Shown in pieces: positions 8,355 through 18,700 of a stretch of DNA of 64,000 nt. Position 1 is the stretch's first letter; the number at the start of each line of letters is the position of its first letter. The notes beneath the pieces are model-generated. The model was not told the origin of the DNA and ran no database searches. It saw only the letters and a program-made list of their open reading frames with translations. The DNA is from an uncultured Microbacterium sp. GTDB lineage: Bacteria > Actinomycetota > Actinomycetes > Actinomycetales > Microbacteriaceae. The stretch spans positions 43,600 to 107,599 of the forward strand of contig NZ_CALBRW010000024.1 of the NCBI RefSeq assembly GCF_937927635.1, given 5' to 3'. The translations under genes were made by a program, and so were the position numbers.

Positions 8355-9155
8355 GTGGCTATCGTCTACCTGACCAGCGTCGCCGGTTCGCCCGGTGTCA
8401 CAACGGCAAGCGTGGGTCTGGCACTGTCGTGGCCGCGGCCCGTGGTGCTCGTCGAGGCTGACATCTCCAAGCCCTCGGGGATCCTGCCCGGCTACCTCCG
8501 CGGCCAGATGGATCACTCTCGCGGACTTACCCCTCTTTCTGTCCAGCACCAGAGGGGCCAGCTGACCCCTCGAGCCGTCTGGGAGCAGAGCGTGCAGCTT
8601 GGTGAGGACCGGTTCCTCGTCCCTGGGTTCTCCAACATCGTTGCCGCTGCAGGCGCCGGGGCATCGTTCTGGAACACCCTCGGCAGCACCCTCTCCGCGA
8701 TCGCCGGGCAGGGCGCTGACGTCCTGATCGACGGCGGCCGGTTCGGTATCCGCGACGATCGCACCGCTCTGATGCAACTGGCAGACATGGTCGCCCTCGT
8801 GGCGCACCCCGTAATGCCTGACGTCGCTACGGTGCGTGCTCGTCGACTCGATCTCAGTGAGGCCCTGGCACACGTCGGGCACGACGACTGGCTTGGCCTG
8901 CTGCTCGTCGACGCGCACGACGAGGCATTCCGCGACGGCGAGGTCTCCAAGGCTGTGCAGCTGCCCGTGCTCGGTCGCCTGGCCAATGACCCGCGTACCG
9001 CCGCGGTGTTCTCCGTCGGCGCCGAACCGACCCCGAAGACCAAGAAGAGCGCACTGTCGCGGGATCTCACCCTCCTGCCCAACGTGCTCGAGCAGGCAAT
9101 CCGTGAGCGCCGCGACAAGCTGGGCGCGATTCCCTTCGAGGAAGTGAACGCATGA
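8355..9155 (+). CDS. tadZ: TadZ/CpaE-like localisation ATPase
   Basis: A 266-residue protein of the ParA/MinD superfamily. The N-terminus AIVYLTSVAGSPGVTTASVGL carries a P-loop-like segment, SPGVTT, without the second signature lysine. It continues with VVLVEADISKPSG and a Walker B-like DVLIDGGRFG. TadZ/CpaE proteins are divergent members that place the Tad machine at its cell-surface site. The GTG at 8355 is chosen because GGGGAG lies six bases upstream; a GTG at 8349 is the alternative. Its last codons overlap the start of tadA. Confidence 0.75.
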   Translation: MAIVYLTSVAGSPGVTTASVGLALSWPRPVVLVEADISKPSGILPGYLRGQMDHSRGLTPLSVQHQRGQLTPRAVWEQSVQLGEDRFLVPGFSNIVAAAGAGASFWNTLGSTLSAIAGQGADVLIDGGRFGIRDDRTALMQLADMVALVAHPVMPDVATVRARRLDLSEALAHVGHDDWLGLLLVDAHDEAFRDGEVSKAVQLPVLGRLANDPRTAAVFSVGAEPTPKTKKSALSRDLTLLPNVLEQAIRERRDKLGAIPFEEVNA

Positions 9156-10747
9156 GCAACGACTTCGACATCACCCGGCTGCCGTTCTTCAACGACGTCG
9201 CCCCGGACGCGATCGAGATCCCTGACGCACCGCCGGCGACCGGCCCCGCGCAGCACCTGCTCGCCGCGGCTGGCGGACAGCCAACGTCCGCCACTGAGAT
9301 GTTTCCGGTTCCCGAGCCTGAGACGCCGGCGACGTTCAAGCGCCGCGCGGTGCAGAAGGTGGACGCGACCCGCGCCTACGAGCTGTCCCGCAGGCTCGAC
9401 TGGGACGTGATCACGCGGCTGCGCGGCGAGGTCTCCGACATGCTGACCGCATCGGAGCAGGCGCGTGGCGGGATGTCCGACGCGGACCGGCATGAGGTCG
9501 CTCGCGCGCACATCGCCGAGGTGACCGCCCGCCATGTCGACGACATGGTCACGCACGCCGGCGAGAAGGGCGCGTGGGACGAGGAGACGATCGGTGCAGC
9601 GCAGCGCGCCGTCTTCGACAGCCTGTTCCGCCTCGGCCGGCTGCAGCCGCTCGTGGATCTCCCCGAGGTCGAGAACATCGACATCTACGGGTACGACAAC
9701 GTGTGGGTCAGTTATGCCGACGGCCGCATGATCCGTCACGATCCGGTCGCGACTAGCGACGCGGATCTCGTTCGCGAGATCCAGTTCCTCGCGGCCCGTG
9801 GGGGAGAGGACGGCCGCTCGTTCACCACGACGAGCCCGATCCTCGACATGGACCTCCCCGGCGGGGCCCGTCTCGCCGCGGTGCACACGCCGATCAGCCC
9901 GCGCCCCAAGGCTGTGATCCGTCTGCACCGCTTCGTCGACATCCTCCTCGAGCACCTGGTGGAGCAGGGCACCCTCACGCAGGGCGCCGCCGATTTCCTC
10001 GCCGCCGCGATCGCCGCAGGACGCTCCCTCGTGGTCGTCGGAAACCCCGGTGCCGGCAAGACGACCCTGCTGCGCGCACTGGCGAACGTGATGGATCCGC
10101 TCGAGAAGGTCGTGACAATCGAGAAGGAGCGCGAGCTCTACCTCGACCGGATGGGCGATCGCCACCAGATCGTGACGCCGCTGCAGTACCGGCCGGGTCA
10201 GGGCGAGCGTCTTCCCGACGGCAGCCGGCCCGGCGAGATCACCCTGATCGACTGCCTCGAGGAAGCTCTCCGCCTCGACGCGCAACGCATCTTCGTGGGT
10301 GAGGTACGCGGCGGTGAGATCGACGCGATGTTCCAGGCCATGCAAGCCGGTGTCGGGTCGCTGAGCACTCTGCACGCGAACGGGACGACGGACGCGATCG
10401 AGCGTATGGCGACCCTGACGCAGAAGAACCTGGGCACCACCGACACCTACGCCTACCGGCAGATCGCCCGCCACATCGACCTGATCGTGATGATCAAGCG
10501 CGTCGTCTACAAGGACCCCGAGACCAGTGCCCGCCGCATCCGCCGCGTGGTCACCGACATCAGCGAGGTACAGCCCGGCGAGGCCGTTGACGGTGCTCGG
10601 CCGATCGCCGCCCCGATCTTCCAGGCGCACCCGCGCACCTTCGAGCTCGGCCGCGGCGACGGACGCCCCACCCCGGAGCTGCTTGAGGACCTCAAGCACG
10701 CCGGCTTCGATCCGCGGATCCTGCTGAGGGAGGACGACGCAGCATGA
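9152..10747 (+). CDS. tadA: TadA/CpaF pilus assembly ATPase
   Basis: A 531-residue hexameric secretion ATPase that powers Tad pilus polymerisation. The N-terminal extension is followed by the CpaF domain. Walker A GNPGAGKTT lies at about residues 297-305, an Asp box-like acidic region follows, Walker B RIFVGEVRGGE is near 379-389, and the His box TLHANG is near 406. The length is slightly above that of typical CpaF because of the N-terminal region. It overlaps tadZ by ATGA and is coupled to tadB in the same way, so the motor and platform genes are co-translated. Confidence 0.93.
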   Translation: MSNDFDITRLPFFNDVAPDAIEIPDAPPATGPAQHLLAAAGGQPTSATEMFPVPEPETPATFKRRAVQKVDATRAYELSRRLDWDVITRLRGEVSDMLTASEQARGGMSDADRHEVARAHIAEVTARHVDDMVTHAGEKGAWDEETIGAAQRAVFDSLFRLGRLQPLVDLPEVENIDIYGYDNVWVSYADGRMIRHDPVATSDADLVREIQFLAARGGEDGRSFTTTSPILDMDLPGGARLAAVHTPISPRPKAVIRLHRFVDILLEHLVEQGTLTQGAADFLAAAIAAGRSLVVVGNPGAGKTTLLRALANVMDPLEKVVTIEKERELYLDRMGDRHQIVTPLQYRPGQGERLPDGSRPGEITLIDCLEEALRLDAQRIFVGEVRGGEIDAMFQAMQAGVGSLSTLHANGTTDAIERMATLTQKNLGTTDTYAYRQIARHIDLIVMIKRVVYKDPETSARRIRRVVTDISEVQPGEAVDGARPIAAPIFQAHPRTFELGRGDGRPTPELLEDLKHAGFDPRILLREDDAA

Positions 10748-11622
10748 ACGGCGCACTCGCAGCACTCGCCACCACGATCGGCATCCTCGGCCTGCTCGTC
10801 ATCGTGCTCGGGTTCCTCCCCGCCCCCGTGCCGCAGGGCCCGAAACCGCCGAGCCGGCTGCAGATCGCGTTCCTCGAGGCGCGTGGCCGCTTCGGCAAGC
10901 AGCGCATGATGATCGCCGGCGCCGGCTTCATCGGCGGCATCATCCTGTGGCTGGTCACCGGCTGGATCGTGTGGATCGCGATTGTGCCGCTCGCCGCGGT
11001 GGGCGTGCCTTGGCTGCTCGGCAACGGGGGAGAGCAGCGCAAGCTCGATCGCCTTGAGGGGCTCGAGACGTGGACCCGTGGCCTGGCCGGCCTCACGGTC
11101 GCCGGATCCAGTCTCGAGCAGACGATCATCGCGTCCGTGAACAGCTCGCCCGACTCCATCCGTGACGAGGTCGCCCTCCTCGCCGCTCGACTCAACGCGC
11201 GCTGGCCGACTCGCTCCGCGCTGCGGAAGTTCGCCGACGATCTGGCCGATCCCACAGGAGACCTCATCGTCGCGCACCTGCTCCTCGCCGAGCGGGTCCG
11301 AGGCGCTGGCCTCGCCAACGCGCTCGAGGACCTCGCGCAGAGCATCGCCGAAGAGGTCGGCGTGCGCCGCAAGATCGAGGCCGACCGCGCCAAGCCCCGT
11401 CAGGCGATCCGGATCACCACGATCGCCACAGTCGTCCTCATCGGCATGATGCCCTTCGTCAGCCAGTTCATGGCTCCCTACAAGACGCCCCTCGGGCAGC
11501 TAATCCTGGCGGTCCTGATCACACTGGACGTCGTCATGCTGCTCTGGCTGAAGAAGATAACAGCGGGCAAGCCGACTCCGCGGATCCTCGCGGATCTCTC
11601 CGACTCAAAGGGGGCATTGTGA
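10744..11622 (+). CDS. tadB: TadB inner-membrane platform protein
   Basis: A 292-residue type II secretion system F-like protein with hydrophobic helices at about residues 5-25, 53-92, 222-242 and 252-270. Between the second and third helix groups lies the F domain, with GLTVAGSSLEQTIIA and LLLAERVRGAGLANALEDLA. TadB and TadC together form the platform on which TadA acts. It overlaps tadA and tadC by four bases at each end. Confidence 0.85.
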   Translation: MNGALAALATTIGILGLLVIVLGFLPAPVPQGPKPPSRLQIAFLEARGRFGKQRMMIAGAGFIGGIILWLVTGWIVWIAIVPLAAVGVPWLLGNGGEQRKLDRLEGLETWTRGLAGLTVAGSSLEQTIIASVNSSPDSIRDEVALLAARLNARWPTRSALRKFADDLADPTGDLIVAHLLLAERVRGAGLANALEDLAQSIAEEVGVRRKIEADRAKPRQAIRITTIATVVLIGMMPFVSQFMAPYKTPLGQLILAVLITLDVVMLLWLKKITAGKPTPRILADLSDSKGAL

Positions 11623-12503
11623 ACCCGCTTCTGTTCCTCATCCCCGGCGTGATCGTCGGCATTGGCCTCGCCATGGCGATCGCCGGGATCATGCCGCAGC
11701 GCCCCGCGCTGAGCGCGGCTCTCGCTCGGCTCGGCAACACCACTCCCGTCGAGCAGACCACCGGTCAATCGCTCGAGGTGCGCGTCGGCACGTGGGTGCA
11801 CCGGCAGCTCCCCACCGACGTCCGGTTCCTCACGATTCCGACGACAGACCTCGCACTGATCGGCATGCCGGTCACGAAGTACCTCTACGACAAGGTCCTC
11901 CTCGCCTGCGTCGGGCTCGTCGCTCCGCTCCTCTTCGGCCTCGTGATGCAGGCCGCCGGTATCCTCCCGGTCTGGCTGTCCGGGATCCTCGGCATCCCCC
12001 TCGCGATCGCCCTCTGGTTCGCACCTGACCAGGAGATCAGGAGCAAGGCACGCGACGCACGCGAGGAGTTCTCCCGTTCGATCGCCGTCTACCTCGAGCT
12101 CGTCGCAGCCGAGCGTCGACGAGGCGCCCCAGCCGGCCGCGCGCTGACCAGCGCTGCCGAGGTCGGTAGCACCTGGGTGTTCACCCGACTCCGTCAGGAA
12201 CTCAACCGCGCCAACTACGCAGGCGTCGCACCCTGGGATGCGCTCACCACGTTCAGCGCCGAGATCGGCGTACCCGAGCTCGCTGACGTCGGCAAGATCG
12301 TGAAACTCGCAGGAGAGGAGGGTGCTAGCACATATGAGACACTGAGGGCGCGGGGGAAGTCACTCCGCGTGCAGCTGCTCAACAACGAACACACGAAAGC
12401 AAATGAGGCATCAGAGCGCATGGTTCTCCCCGTGGTGGGATCGGCAGGCGTCTTCGTGCTGATCATCCTCACCCCGCTTCTGATGAATCTCTTCACCGCC
12501 TGA
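11619..12503 (+). CDS. tadC: TadC inner-membrane platform protein
   Basis: A 294-residue partner of TadB with the same layout: an N-terminal helix (residues 2-24), paired helices around 85-130, a cytoplasmic F domain (YLELVAAERRRGAPAGRALTS.. and VKLAGEEGASTYETL), and a C-terminal helix (VVGSAGVFVLIILTPLLMNLF). It starts with GTG overlapping the tadB stop (GTGA), which indicates translational coupling. Confidence 0.85.
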   Translation: MNPLLFLIPGVIVGIGLAMAIAGIMPQRPALSAALARLGNTTPVEQTTGQSLEVRVGTWVHRQLPTDVRFLTIPTTDLALIGMPVTKYLYDKVLLACVGLVAPLLFGLVMQAAGILPVWLSGILGIPLAIALWFAPDQEIRSKARDAREEFSRSIAVYLELVAAERRRGAPAGRALTSAAEVGSTWVFTRLRQELNRANYAGVAPWDALTTFSAEIGVPELADVGKIVKLAGEEGASTYETLRARGKSLRVQLLNNEHTKANEASERMVLPVVGSAGVFVLIILTPLLMNLFTA

Positions 12504-12563
12504 TGTCCGATTTCCGATGGTTCTCGTACCTATGGTCAACAGCACACACAGATTGGAGCTCCC

Positions 12564-12755
12564 ATGAGCACTCTCAGCCGTCAATTCCTCTCCGGCATCC
12601 GCGACCGGTACACCGCACTGAAGGCGACCGATGATCGGGGGCTTCAGACGATCGAGTGGATCGGCCTCGTCGTCCTCGTCCTCGGTCTCGTCGCCCTTGT
12701 CGCGGTCGCGGTGACCGCATACGTCAACTCCCAGATCGCCCAGATCCCCGGCTGA
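12564..12755 (+). CDS. flp: Flp-type major pilin
   Basis: A 63-residue prepilin. A basic leader of 26 residues ends in Gly26, followed by the mature start LQTIEW with Glu at position +5, then a hydrophobic helix (IGLVVLVLGLVALVAVAVTAYV) and a very short tail. This is the class III signal of Flp pilins, cut by the TadV-type peptidase encoded at 19307. It is preceded by GGAGC and a 60-bp gap after tadC that could hold its own promoter, as major pilins are usually made in excess. Confidence 0.85.
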   Translation: MSTLSRQFLSGIRDRYTALKATDDRGLQTIEWIGLVVLVLGLVALVAVAVTAYVNSQIAQIPG

Positions 12756-12757
12756 TC

Positions 12758-13171
12758 ATGTCCGGCCGCACCCTGCTCCGCTTTCACCGTACGTCACCGA
12801 CGTGCGGTGAAAGCGAGCGCGGATCGGCCTCAGTGGAGGCGATCGTAGCCATCCCCGTGGTGCTCCTGATCATCTTCGGAATCATCCAAGGCGTCGTCGT
12901 GCTGCAGGCAAACAACCTCGCGCAGGTCGCGGCATCCAGCGCCTACGAGACCGCTCGCCTCTACGACGCAACGACCGAGGACGGGATCGCACAGGGCAAC
13001 GCGACCCTGTCCCAGGCAGGGACCACACTGAGCGGAACGGAAGTGACCGTGCAGCGCACAGCGGAAACAGTGACCGTCACCGTCACCGGCATCGCACCCT
13101 CCCTGCTCCCCGGAGTCCCGATCCCGATCTCCCGCACCATCATTGGCCCAACCGAGAAGTGGGTCGGATGA
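12758..13171 (+). CDS. TadE-like pseudopilin
   Basis: A 137-residue protein with the processing site ERG|SASVE (Gly22, Glu at +5), a hydrophobic helix (AIVAIPVVLLIIFGIIQG) and a small extracellular domain. TadE-like pseudopilins are cut by the same peptidase as Flp and are needed for pilus assembly. The ATG begins 2 bp after the flp stop with no clear ribosome site, so translation may be coupled. Confidence 0.78.
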   Translation: MSGRTLLRFHRTSPTCGESERGSASVEAIVAIPVVLLIIFGIIQGVVVLQANNLAQVAASSAYETARLYDATTEDGIAQGNATLSQAGTTLSGTEVTVQRTAETVTVTVTGIAPSLLPGVPIPISRTIIGPTEKWVG

Positions 13172-13626
13172 TGACCAAGGTCCGTGTCGCCCTCCGACGA
13201 CTTCTCCGCACCCGCGACGACGGCAGCATGAGCATTGAGCTCGTCGCGCTCGCGCCCGTATTTGTGCTGCTCATCCTGTTCCTCATCGCCGTCGGCCGCA
13301 TCGCGCTCGCCGGTGACGCAGCTCAGGCCGCGGCAAACGCTGCAGCGCGGGAGGCTTCGCTCTCGCGGACCACGGCAGAAGCCCAGCAGGATGCGAACGC
13401 AGCCGCTCAGGCGTCGATGGCCCAGAGCGGCTACTCATGCAACACGCTGACCGTGAACATCGACGACAGCGGACTCAACGTCCCCCTGGGACAGGTGGGC
13501 ACCGTCTCGAGCACCATCACCTGCACTCTCAATCTCTCCGACATCGCCCTTCCCGGTCTCCCCGGCTCCTGGACGATGGAGAGGGATGCATCTTCCCCCG
13601 TCGACGCATACCGGGAGCGGCCATGA
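13168..13626 (+). CDS. TadF-like pseudopilin
   Basis: A 152-residue protein. A basic leader ends DDG|SMSIE (Gly19, Glu +5), followed by a hydrophobic helix (LVALAPVFVLLILFLIAVG) and an Ala-rich extracellular part with two cysteines (SGYSCNTL and TITCTL) that may form a disulfide. The start at 13168 is the ATG overlapping the previous stop; ATG 13171 is equally possible. It is coupled to the neighbours on both sides. Confidence 0.75.
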   Translation: MMTKVRVALRRLLRTRDDGSMSIELVALAPVFVLLILFLIAVGRIALAGDAAQAAANAAAREASLSRTTAEAQQDANAAAQASMAQSGYSCNTLTVNIDDSGLNVPLGQVGTVSSTITCTLNLSDIALPGLPGSWTMERDASSPVDAYRERP

Positions 13627-14051
13627 GCATCACCAAACTCCACCGGACCATCGCCCGACTGCACAGTGACGAACGAGGCTCGATCTCGGTCATCGTGATC
13701 GGCTGCGTCGTGTTCCTCGTCCTGATCGTGGGCCTCGTTGTCGACAGCTCAGGCAAGTATCAGGCGAGTCAAGACGCGCAGATGACCGCTGCGTCGGCTG
13801 CCCGAGCCGGCACCAACGCCCTCGCAGGCCAGGCCGTCGTCGACGGGACGCTGCAGCTCAACGGCAGCGCAGCCCAGGTCGCGGCGCAGAACTACCTCAC
13901 CGCAGCCGGACTCGAAGGCACGGTTTCTGTCGTCGGCGACACCATCACAGTTAGCGTCGAAGACACGTACACCACCCGATTTCTCTCAATCATCGGGATC
14001 AACAGCCTTCCGGTCGGCGCGACGAGCTCGGCCCGGATCATCACACAGTAG
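13623..14051 (+). CDS. TadG-like Tad-associated pseudopilin
   Basis: A 142-residue protein with a basic leader ending DERG|SISVI and a hydrophobic helix (VIVIGCVVFLVLIVGLVVDSSGK), followed by an Ala-rich domain typical of the short TadG/Rv3654c-like proteins of Actinobacteria. The residue at +5 is Ile rather than the usual Glu, so assembly may differ from Flp and the other two pseudopilins, although cleavage after Gly19 remains possible. It overlaps the previous gene by ATGA. Confidence 0.72.
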   Translation: MSITKLHRTIARLHSDERGSISVIVIGCVVFLVLIVGLVVDSSGKYQASQDAQMTAASAARAGTNALAGQAVVDGTLQLNGSAAQVAAQNYLTAAGLEGTVSVVGDTITVSVEDTYTTRFLSIIGINSLPVGATSSARIITQ

Positions 14052-14060
14052 GAGCTCCCC

Positions 14061-14681
14061 ATGACCAGCAAGCGCATCATCACCGCACTCACGGCCGTCG
14101 CCCTCACTGGCCTGCTCCTCACCGGATGCACCTCGACCACCGGCCCGACCCCGAACCCGTCGACGGCCTCGCCGACGCCCACTGCCACCGCGCCGACTTC
14201 AATCACCGGCGAAGCGCCCAAGGACGAGGACGAGGCGATCGACAAGGCAAAGGCCACGATCACACTGTTGCTCGACGTGTGGGAGCAGGTCGATGCTACG
14301 GGTGGAAACAGCCCCGAGCTGTTCGACGTTGTCGCCACCGGCCGCATGCTGAGTCGGGTTCAGGAGGACGCTTCAAGGACTGCAAACGGTCCGATCCTGA
14401 ACGAGGACGGCGAGAGCATCGAAGGTCAGGCGACCGTCCAAGGTCGGATCGACTTCGAGCCGACGACTGCGTACGGCCAGGAGTACGAAGGCATTGCCAA
14501 CGGCCTCGTCATCGTTCCCGGCTGCCAGGATGCCTCCGGGCGCATCACCACAACAGCCGACGGCAAGCCCGCGATGCAGAACCCGAACCCGCGCAACGAA
14601 GTTGAGTTCCACGTCATCTACGACGCCGAGACCAAGACCTGGCTCGTCAACGATCGAATCGACTTGGGGACCACATGCTGA
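14061..14681 (+). CDS. secreted lipoprotein of the Tad cluster
   Basis: A 206-residue protein with a signal peptide and lipobox LLTGC (Cys at about residue 23), then a Thr/Pro/Ser-rich linker and a compact domain of unknown family (about residues 55-205) containing two cysteines. The mature protein would be anchored to the outer face of the membrane. It overlaps the next gene by seven bases and lies between the pseudopilins and the LysM-BTAD gene, a common arrangement in actinobacterial Tad clusters. Function unknown. Confidence 0.7.
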   Translation: MTSKRIITALTAVALTGLLLTGCTSTTGPTPNPSTASPTPTATAPTSITGEAPKDEDEAIDKAKATITLLLDVWEQVDATGGNSPELFDVVATGRMLSRVQEDASRTANGPILNEDGESIEGQATVQGRIDFEPTTAYGQEYEGIANGLVIVPGCQDASGRITTTADGKPAMQNPNPRNEVEFHVIYDAETKTWLVNDRIDLGTTC

Positions 14682-15706
14682 GACGAGGAATCGCAGCTCT
14701 CGCCGCCGTCATCGCCCTCATCGCGGCCTCTCTCGTCGCCGCTGTACCCGCACAGGGTGCCAACGGCGTCTACTGCGATGCGGACAACAGGTGCTACCTC
14801 ACGATCTCGATGCCTTCGGATCCTGCCCCGAACCCTGACAGCAATGGGTGGACTGCCGGCGCACCAACTTGCTACTACGAGAACTCGCAGTCCGGTCTCC
14901 TGCAGCTGGGCTGGACGGACGACCAGATCCGCGTCTTCGACGGCGGCAACTACCAGCGCTTCTACGCGATCATCGACTGCGGCGGTTCGACGAGCTACTG
15001 GTCGAACGTGCGCCAGTGCTACGTCTTCATGAAGGACGGGGTCTGGCCGGCACGCCCACCTGGATACTCGCCCGAGGCCGGCTACTACGGCTGCATCATG
15101 TTTAACCCGACACCCGGCGGCTCTCCGGGCCTGGGTCAGGAAAGCCAGTTTTGGAGCGAGACGGTGCCCCCGGGACTGCAGGTGCTCACTCCGGGTCGCG
15201 CTGCTGCGCAGCTCATCGCAACCTTCCAGCTTCGCGGCGTCGACATCGGCATGGCCCCGCAGGTGAATCCCGCCTGGGGCCACCGCCGCAGCTATGTCGG
15301 CATCCCCGTCTGGCTGTGGGTCGATAACCCCCAGCCGTTGACCTGGGGCCCCTACACCGAGACCGCGACGCTGGGCGGGCAGACGATCACCGCGACCGCG
15401 CAGGTGACCGGCATCCGCTGGAACATGGGCGATGGCCGCGAGGTCGTCTGCGGCAACACCGGCACCGCCTACTCGATCGGCTACGGACTCACCGACAGCC
15501 CGACCTGCTCACACCGCTATGACCGGACCTCGCAGAACCAGCCCGGCGATCGGTACACCGTGACCGCGACGAGCCAGTGGTCGGTCACATGGACGTCGCT
15601 CTCCGGAGCCAACGGCACCGTCAACCTCACGACCTCGAGCTCGACCCAGCTGGAAATCAACGAGATCCAGTCGGTGAACGTCAAACCCACCACGCCGAAC
15701 GGCTGA
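14675..15706 (+). CDS. secreted protein of the Tad cluster
   Basis: A 343-residue protein with a Sec signal peptide (LAAVIALIAASLVAAVPAQGA, cleavage near residue 29) and a Tyr/Trp/Gly-rich extracellular body with several cysteines. There is no C-terminal anchor. Similar proteins accompany actinobacterial Tad loci and are often poorly annotated. The second half has beta-rich repeats (WGPYTETATLGGQTITATAQ, RYTVTATSQWSVTWTS) suggesting an Ig- or PKD-like fold. Possibly an adhesin or a pilus-associated surface protein; this is inference. Confidence 0.65.
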   Translation: MLRRGIAALAAVIALIAASLVAAVPAQGANGVYCDADNRCYLTISMPSDPAPNPDSNGWTAGAPTCYYENSQSGLLQLGWTDDQIRVFDGGNYQRFYAIIDCGGSTSYWSNVRQCYVFMKDGVWPARPPGYSPEAGYYGCIMFNPTPGGSPGLGQESQFWSETVPPGLQVLTPGRAAAQLIATFQLRGVDIGMAPQVNPAWGHRRSYVGIPVWLWVDNPQPLTWGPYTETATLGGQTITATAQVTGIRWNMGDGREVVCGNTGTAYSIGYGLTDSPTCSHRYDRTSQNQPGDRYTVTATSQWSVTWTSLSGANGTVNLTTSSSTQLEINEIQSVNVKPTTPNG

Positions 15707-15717
15707 GGAGAAACACC

Positions 15718-18700
15718 ATGAAGCGCGTACTCGGAGGCCTTGCCTCTCTGGTCGTCCTGATCGGGCTGCTGGTGGGGATCCCCGCCGCGCTCGTGTTCCT
15801 CGCCGGGAACCCGTTCCCCACCGGGGACGAGATCTCGCGCGTCCTGTCCGGGCCTGATGTGGGCGGGGTGTTCCTCGTCGGGACGGTGCTCCCGCTGATC
15901 GGCTGGCTCGCGTGGCTGTCGATGGCGATCGCGATCCTCGTCGAGATCCCCGCGCAGATCCGGCGGATGCCGGCACCGAAGCTCCCGGGCCTGGGTCTGC
16001 AGCAGAAGGGAGCTTCCGTCCTGGTCGGCGCGATCGTGGCAATGGTCACGATCGGCGGTGGCGCCACCGCGGCGACCGCGGCCGAGAGCCCCGCAGCTCC
16101 GGCCACGGTCATGTCGCAGTCGTTCGTGCAGACGTCGACGGCCTCGGCCGACGCAAGCTCGCACGTCGACGAGGCGGCACCCGCGCCGGCCGTGCAGCAG
16201 CAGACCGGTCCGACGTACACCGTGCAGGACGGCGACTCGCTGTGGCAGATCGCCGAGACGCACCTCGGGCAGGGTGAGCGGTGGCAGGAGATCGCCGATC
16301 TCAACTACGGGGTCGAGCAGGCGGACGGGTGGGCGTTGGACGGCCAGCACTGGCTGAACGCCGGATGGGTGCTGAAGCTGCCCGCGGATGCCGCAGCGGC
16401 CGCCGCCGACACGGCTCCTGCAGCGACGGCGGAGCAGCGCACCGTGGTGGCGGGCGACACGCTCTGGGACATCGCTGAGGATGCCACCGGGAGCGGGGAG
16501 AACTACCACGCGATCTTCGAAGCGTCCAAGGACACCGTCCAGACCACAGGCCACAAGATCACCGACCCGAACCTGATCTACCCGGGCGACGTCGTCACCA
16601 TTCCGGGTGCCACCGCCGCGCCCACCGCGGCACCCGCGCCGGTGGAGGAGTCGGCGCCGGCCGCACCGCCGGTCGAGGCGCCCGTCGAGGAGGCTGCACC
16701 GTCCGCTGAGGGCGTTCCTGCAGCTGACGCGCCGGCGGCGGATGCCGCGGCGCCGGAGAGCGAGCAGGCGGCGGTCCCGGACCTGTCGGGTCTGGGCCTG
16801 GGCACGCCCTCGACCGAGACGCAGACACCGGAGCAGGAAAAGCCGGCGGCTGCGGCCGAGCAGGCATCCGTCGACGAGGGCGATGACTGGATCGACGAGC
16901 TGTTCAACGTGCGCACGATCGGCGGGCTCGGCGCGATCGCCGCGGCGGGCTTGCTCACGTTGCTCGGCATCCGCCGGATGAAGCAGCGCCGTCGGCGTCG
17001 TCCCGGCCAGCGCATCGCGATGCCGCAGGGCGAGGCCGGGACGATGGAGCTCGAGCTGCGCGCCGTGGAGAACCCGATGGGCATGGAGCACGTCGACCAC
17101 GCGCTGCGCCACCTGGCCATCTGGGCGCAGGACACCAACAACCAGCTGCCGCAGCTATACGCGCTGCGCCTGTCGGATGCGGAGATCGCCCTCTACCTCG
17201 AGGAGCCGTGCGATCTGCCGGCGCCGTTCGCTCCGGTCACCGACGACAAGACCGCGTGGACGGTCGACCCGCAGCAGCTGCCCGAGCTCGAGCGCATCCC
17301 CAGCTCGCCGTGGCCGGCGCTGGTCACCATCGGCCAGGACCAGGGCGACGCGCACCTCATGGTCGACCTCGAGCACATCGGAGCCCTGAACCTCACCGGC
17401 AGCCCGTCGACGATCTGCGGCGCCCTCACGGGCCTGGCCGTCGAGCTCGCGACGAGCCAATGGGCGGACGACCTGTCGGTCACGCTCGTCGGGATCGCCC
17501 CGGGCCTGCCGGCCGCGCTCGACACCGGCCGGATCCGGCACATCGACGACGTCGACGAGCTGATGCGCGTGCTGCGCGCGCAGGCCGCGTCGACGAAGGC
17601 CACGCTCGACGAGCTCGGCGTGAACTCGATCGAGGAAGCCCGCTCACTCGGGATGTTCGCCGAGGCATGGACGCCCGAGATCGTCATCCTCGGCGAGATG
17701 CCCGACGAGGCCACGAAGGCGGAGATCGCTGACCTGGTCACGCGGGTCCCGCGCGTCGGCGTCGCGGCTATCGCCACCGGTGAGCTCGCAGGGGAGTGGA
17801 CGCTGCACCTCGCCGACGACAAGACCGCGAACCTGAACATCCCCGCCGCCGGTGCGAGCCTCCCGCTGACCCCGCAGATCGTGAACGAGGACGAGCTGCG
17901 CCGGATCATGGAGCTGTTCGCCACCACGGAGGAGGCGCCCACGCAGGCCTCCGCGTACAGCGAGGCGGAGATCTCGCTCGAAGAGATCCCCGCGGCCGCG
18001 GCTGTCGAGGAGACCCCGGCCGCGCCGACGGACTGGCGGGCCTCGCTCGGACTCGATGCGATCCCGGCGCCGACCGGCCTGGTCGACGTCGACGAGCACG
18101 CCGAGGAGGCTGAGGAGGCCGAGGAGACGCCCGCCGCCGAGGCCGAGCACGCCGAGCCCGCCGAGGCCGTCGTCGACGTGGTCGAAGATCTCGTCGACGA
18201 GGAGCCTGCCGCTCCCACCGTCGACGAGATCTTCCCGGCCAACGTCCCGTGGCTGCAGATCCTCGGCCCGGTGACGCTGCACGACGCGCAGGGCCCCGAG
18301 CCGCGCACTCCGCAGACCTCGGAGATCAACCGCTCCGCCGTCGTCCGCTCGACCGAGCTGCTCGCCTTCCTCGCGCTCAACCCGGGCGCCTCGGCCATAA
18401 GCGTCCACGACGCCCTCTGGCCGGGCAAGCTCGCCACCGGCAAGCAGGCCCAGCAGAACCGCAACGGACTGGCCTCCAAGGCACGCAAGTGGATCGGCGT
18501 CTCGGCCGACGAGGAGGAGTGGTTCCCGAAAGTCGGCACCCAGGGCTACCGCCTCCACGAGCTCGTCCGCACCGATTGGGACGTCTGGAAGGAGCTGATC
18601 GGCGAGGACCTCTCCAAGACGTCGACGGAGAACCTGATCGCCGCGCTGCGCCTGGTGCAGGGACAGCCGTTCAGCGGCGTCCGCGAGAAGTACTACCGCT

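Noticed and set aside
8513..10765. 750-codon minus-strand ORF opposite tadZ-tadA
   Set aside because: It is the complement of well-supported Tad genes, has low-complexity Arg/Asp/Val composition and no domain or ribosome site.
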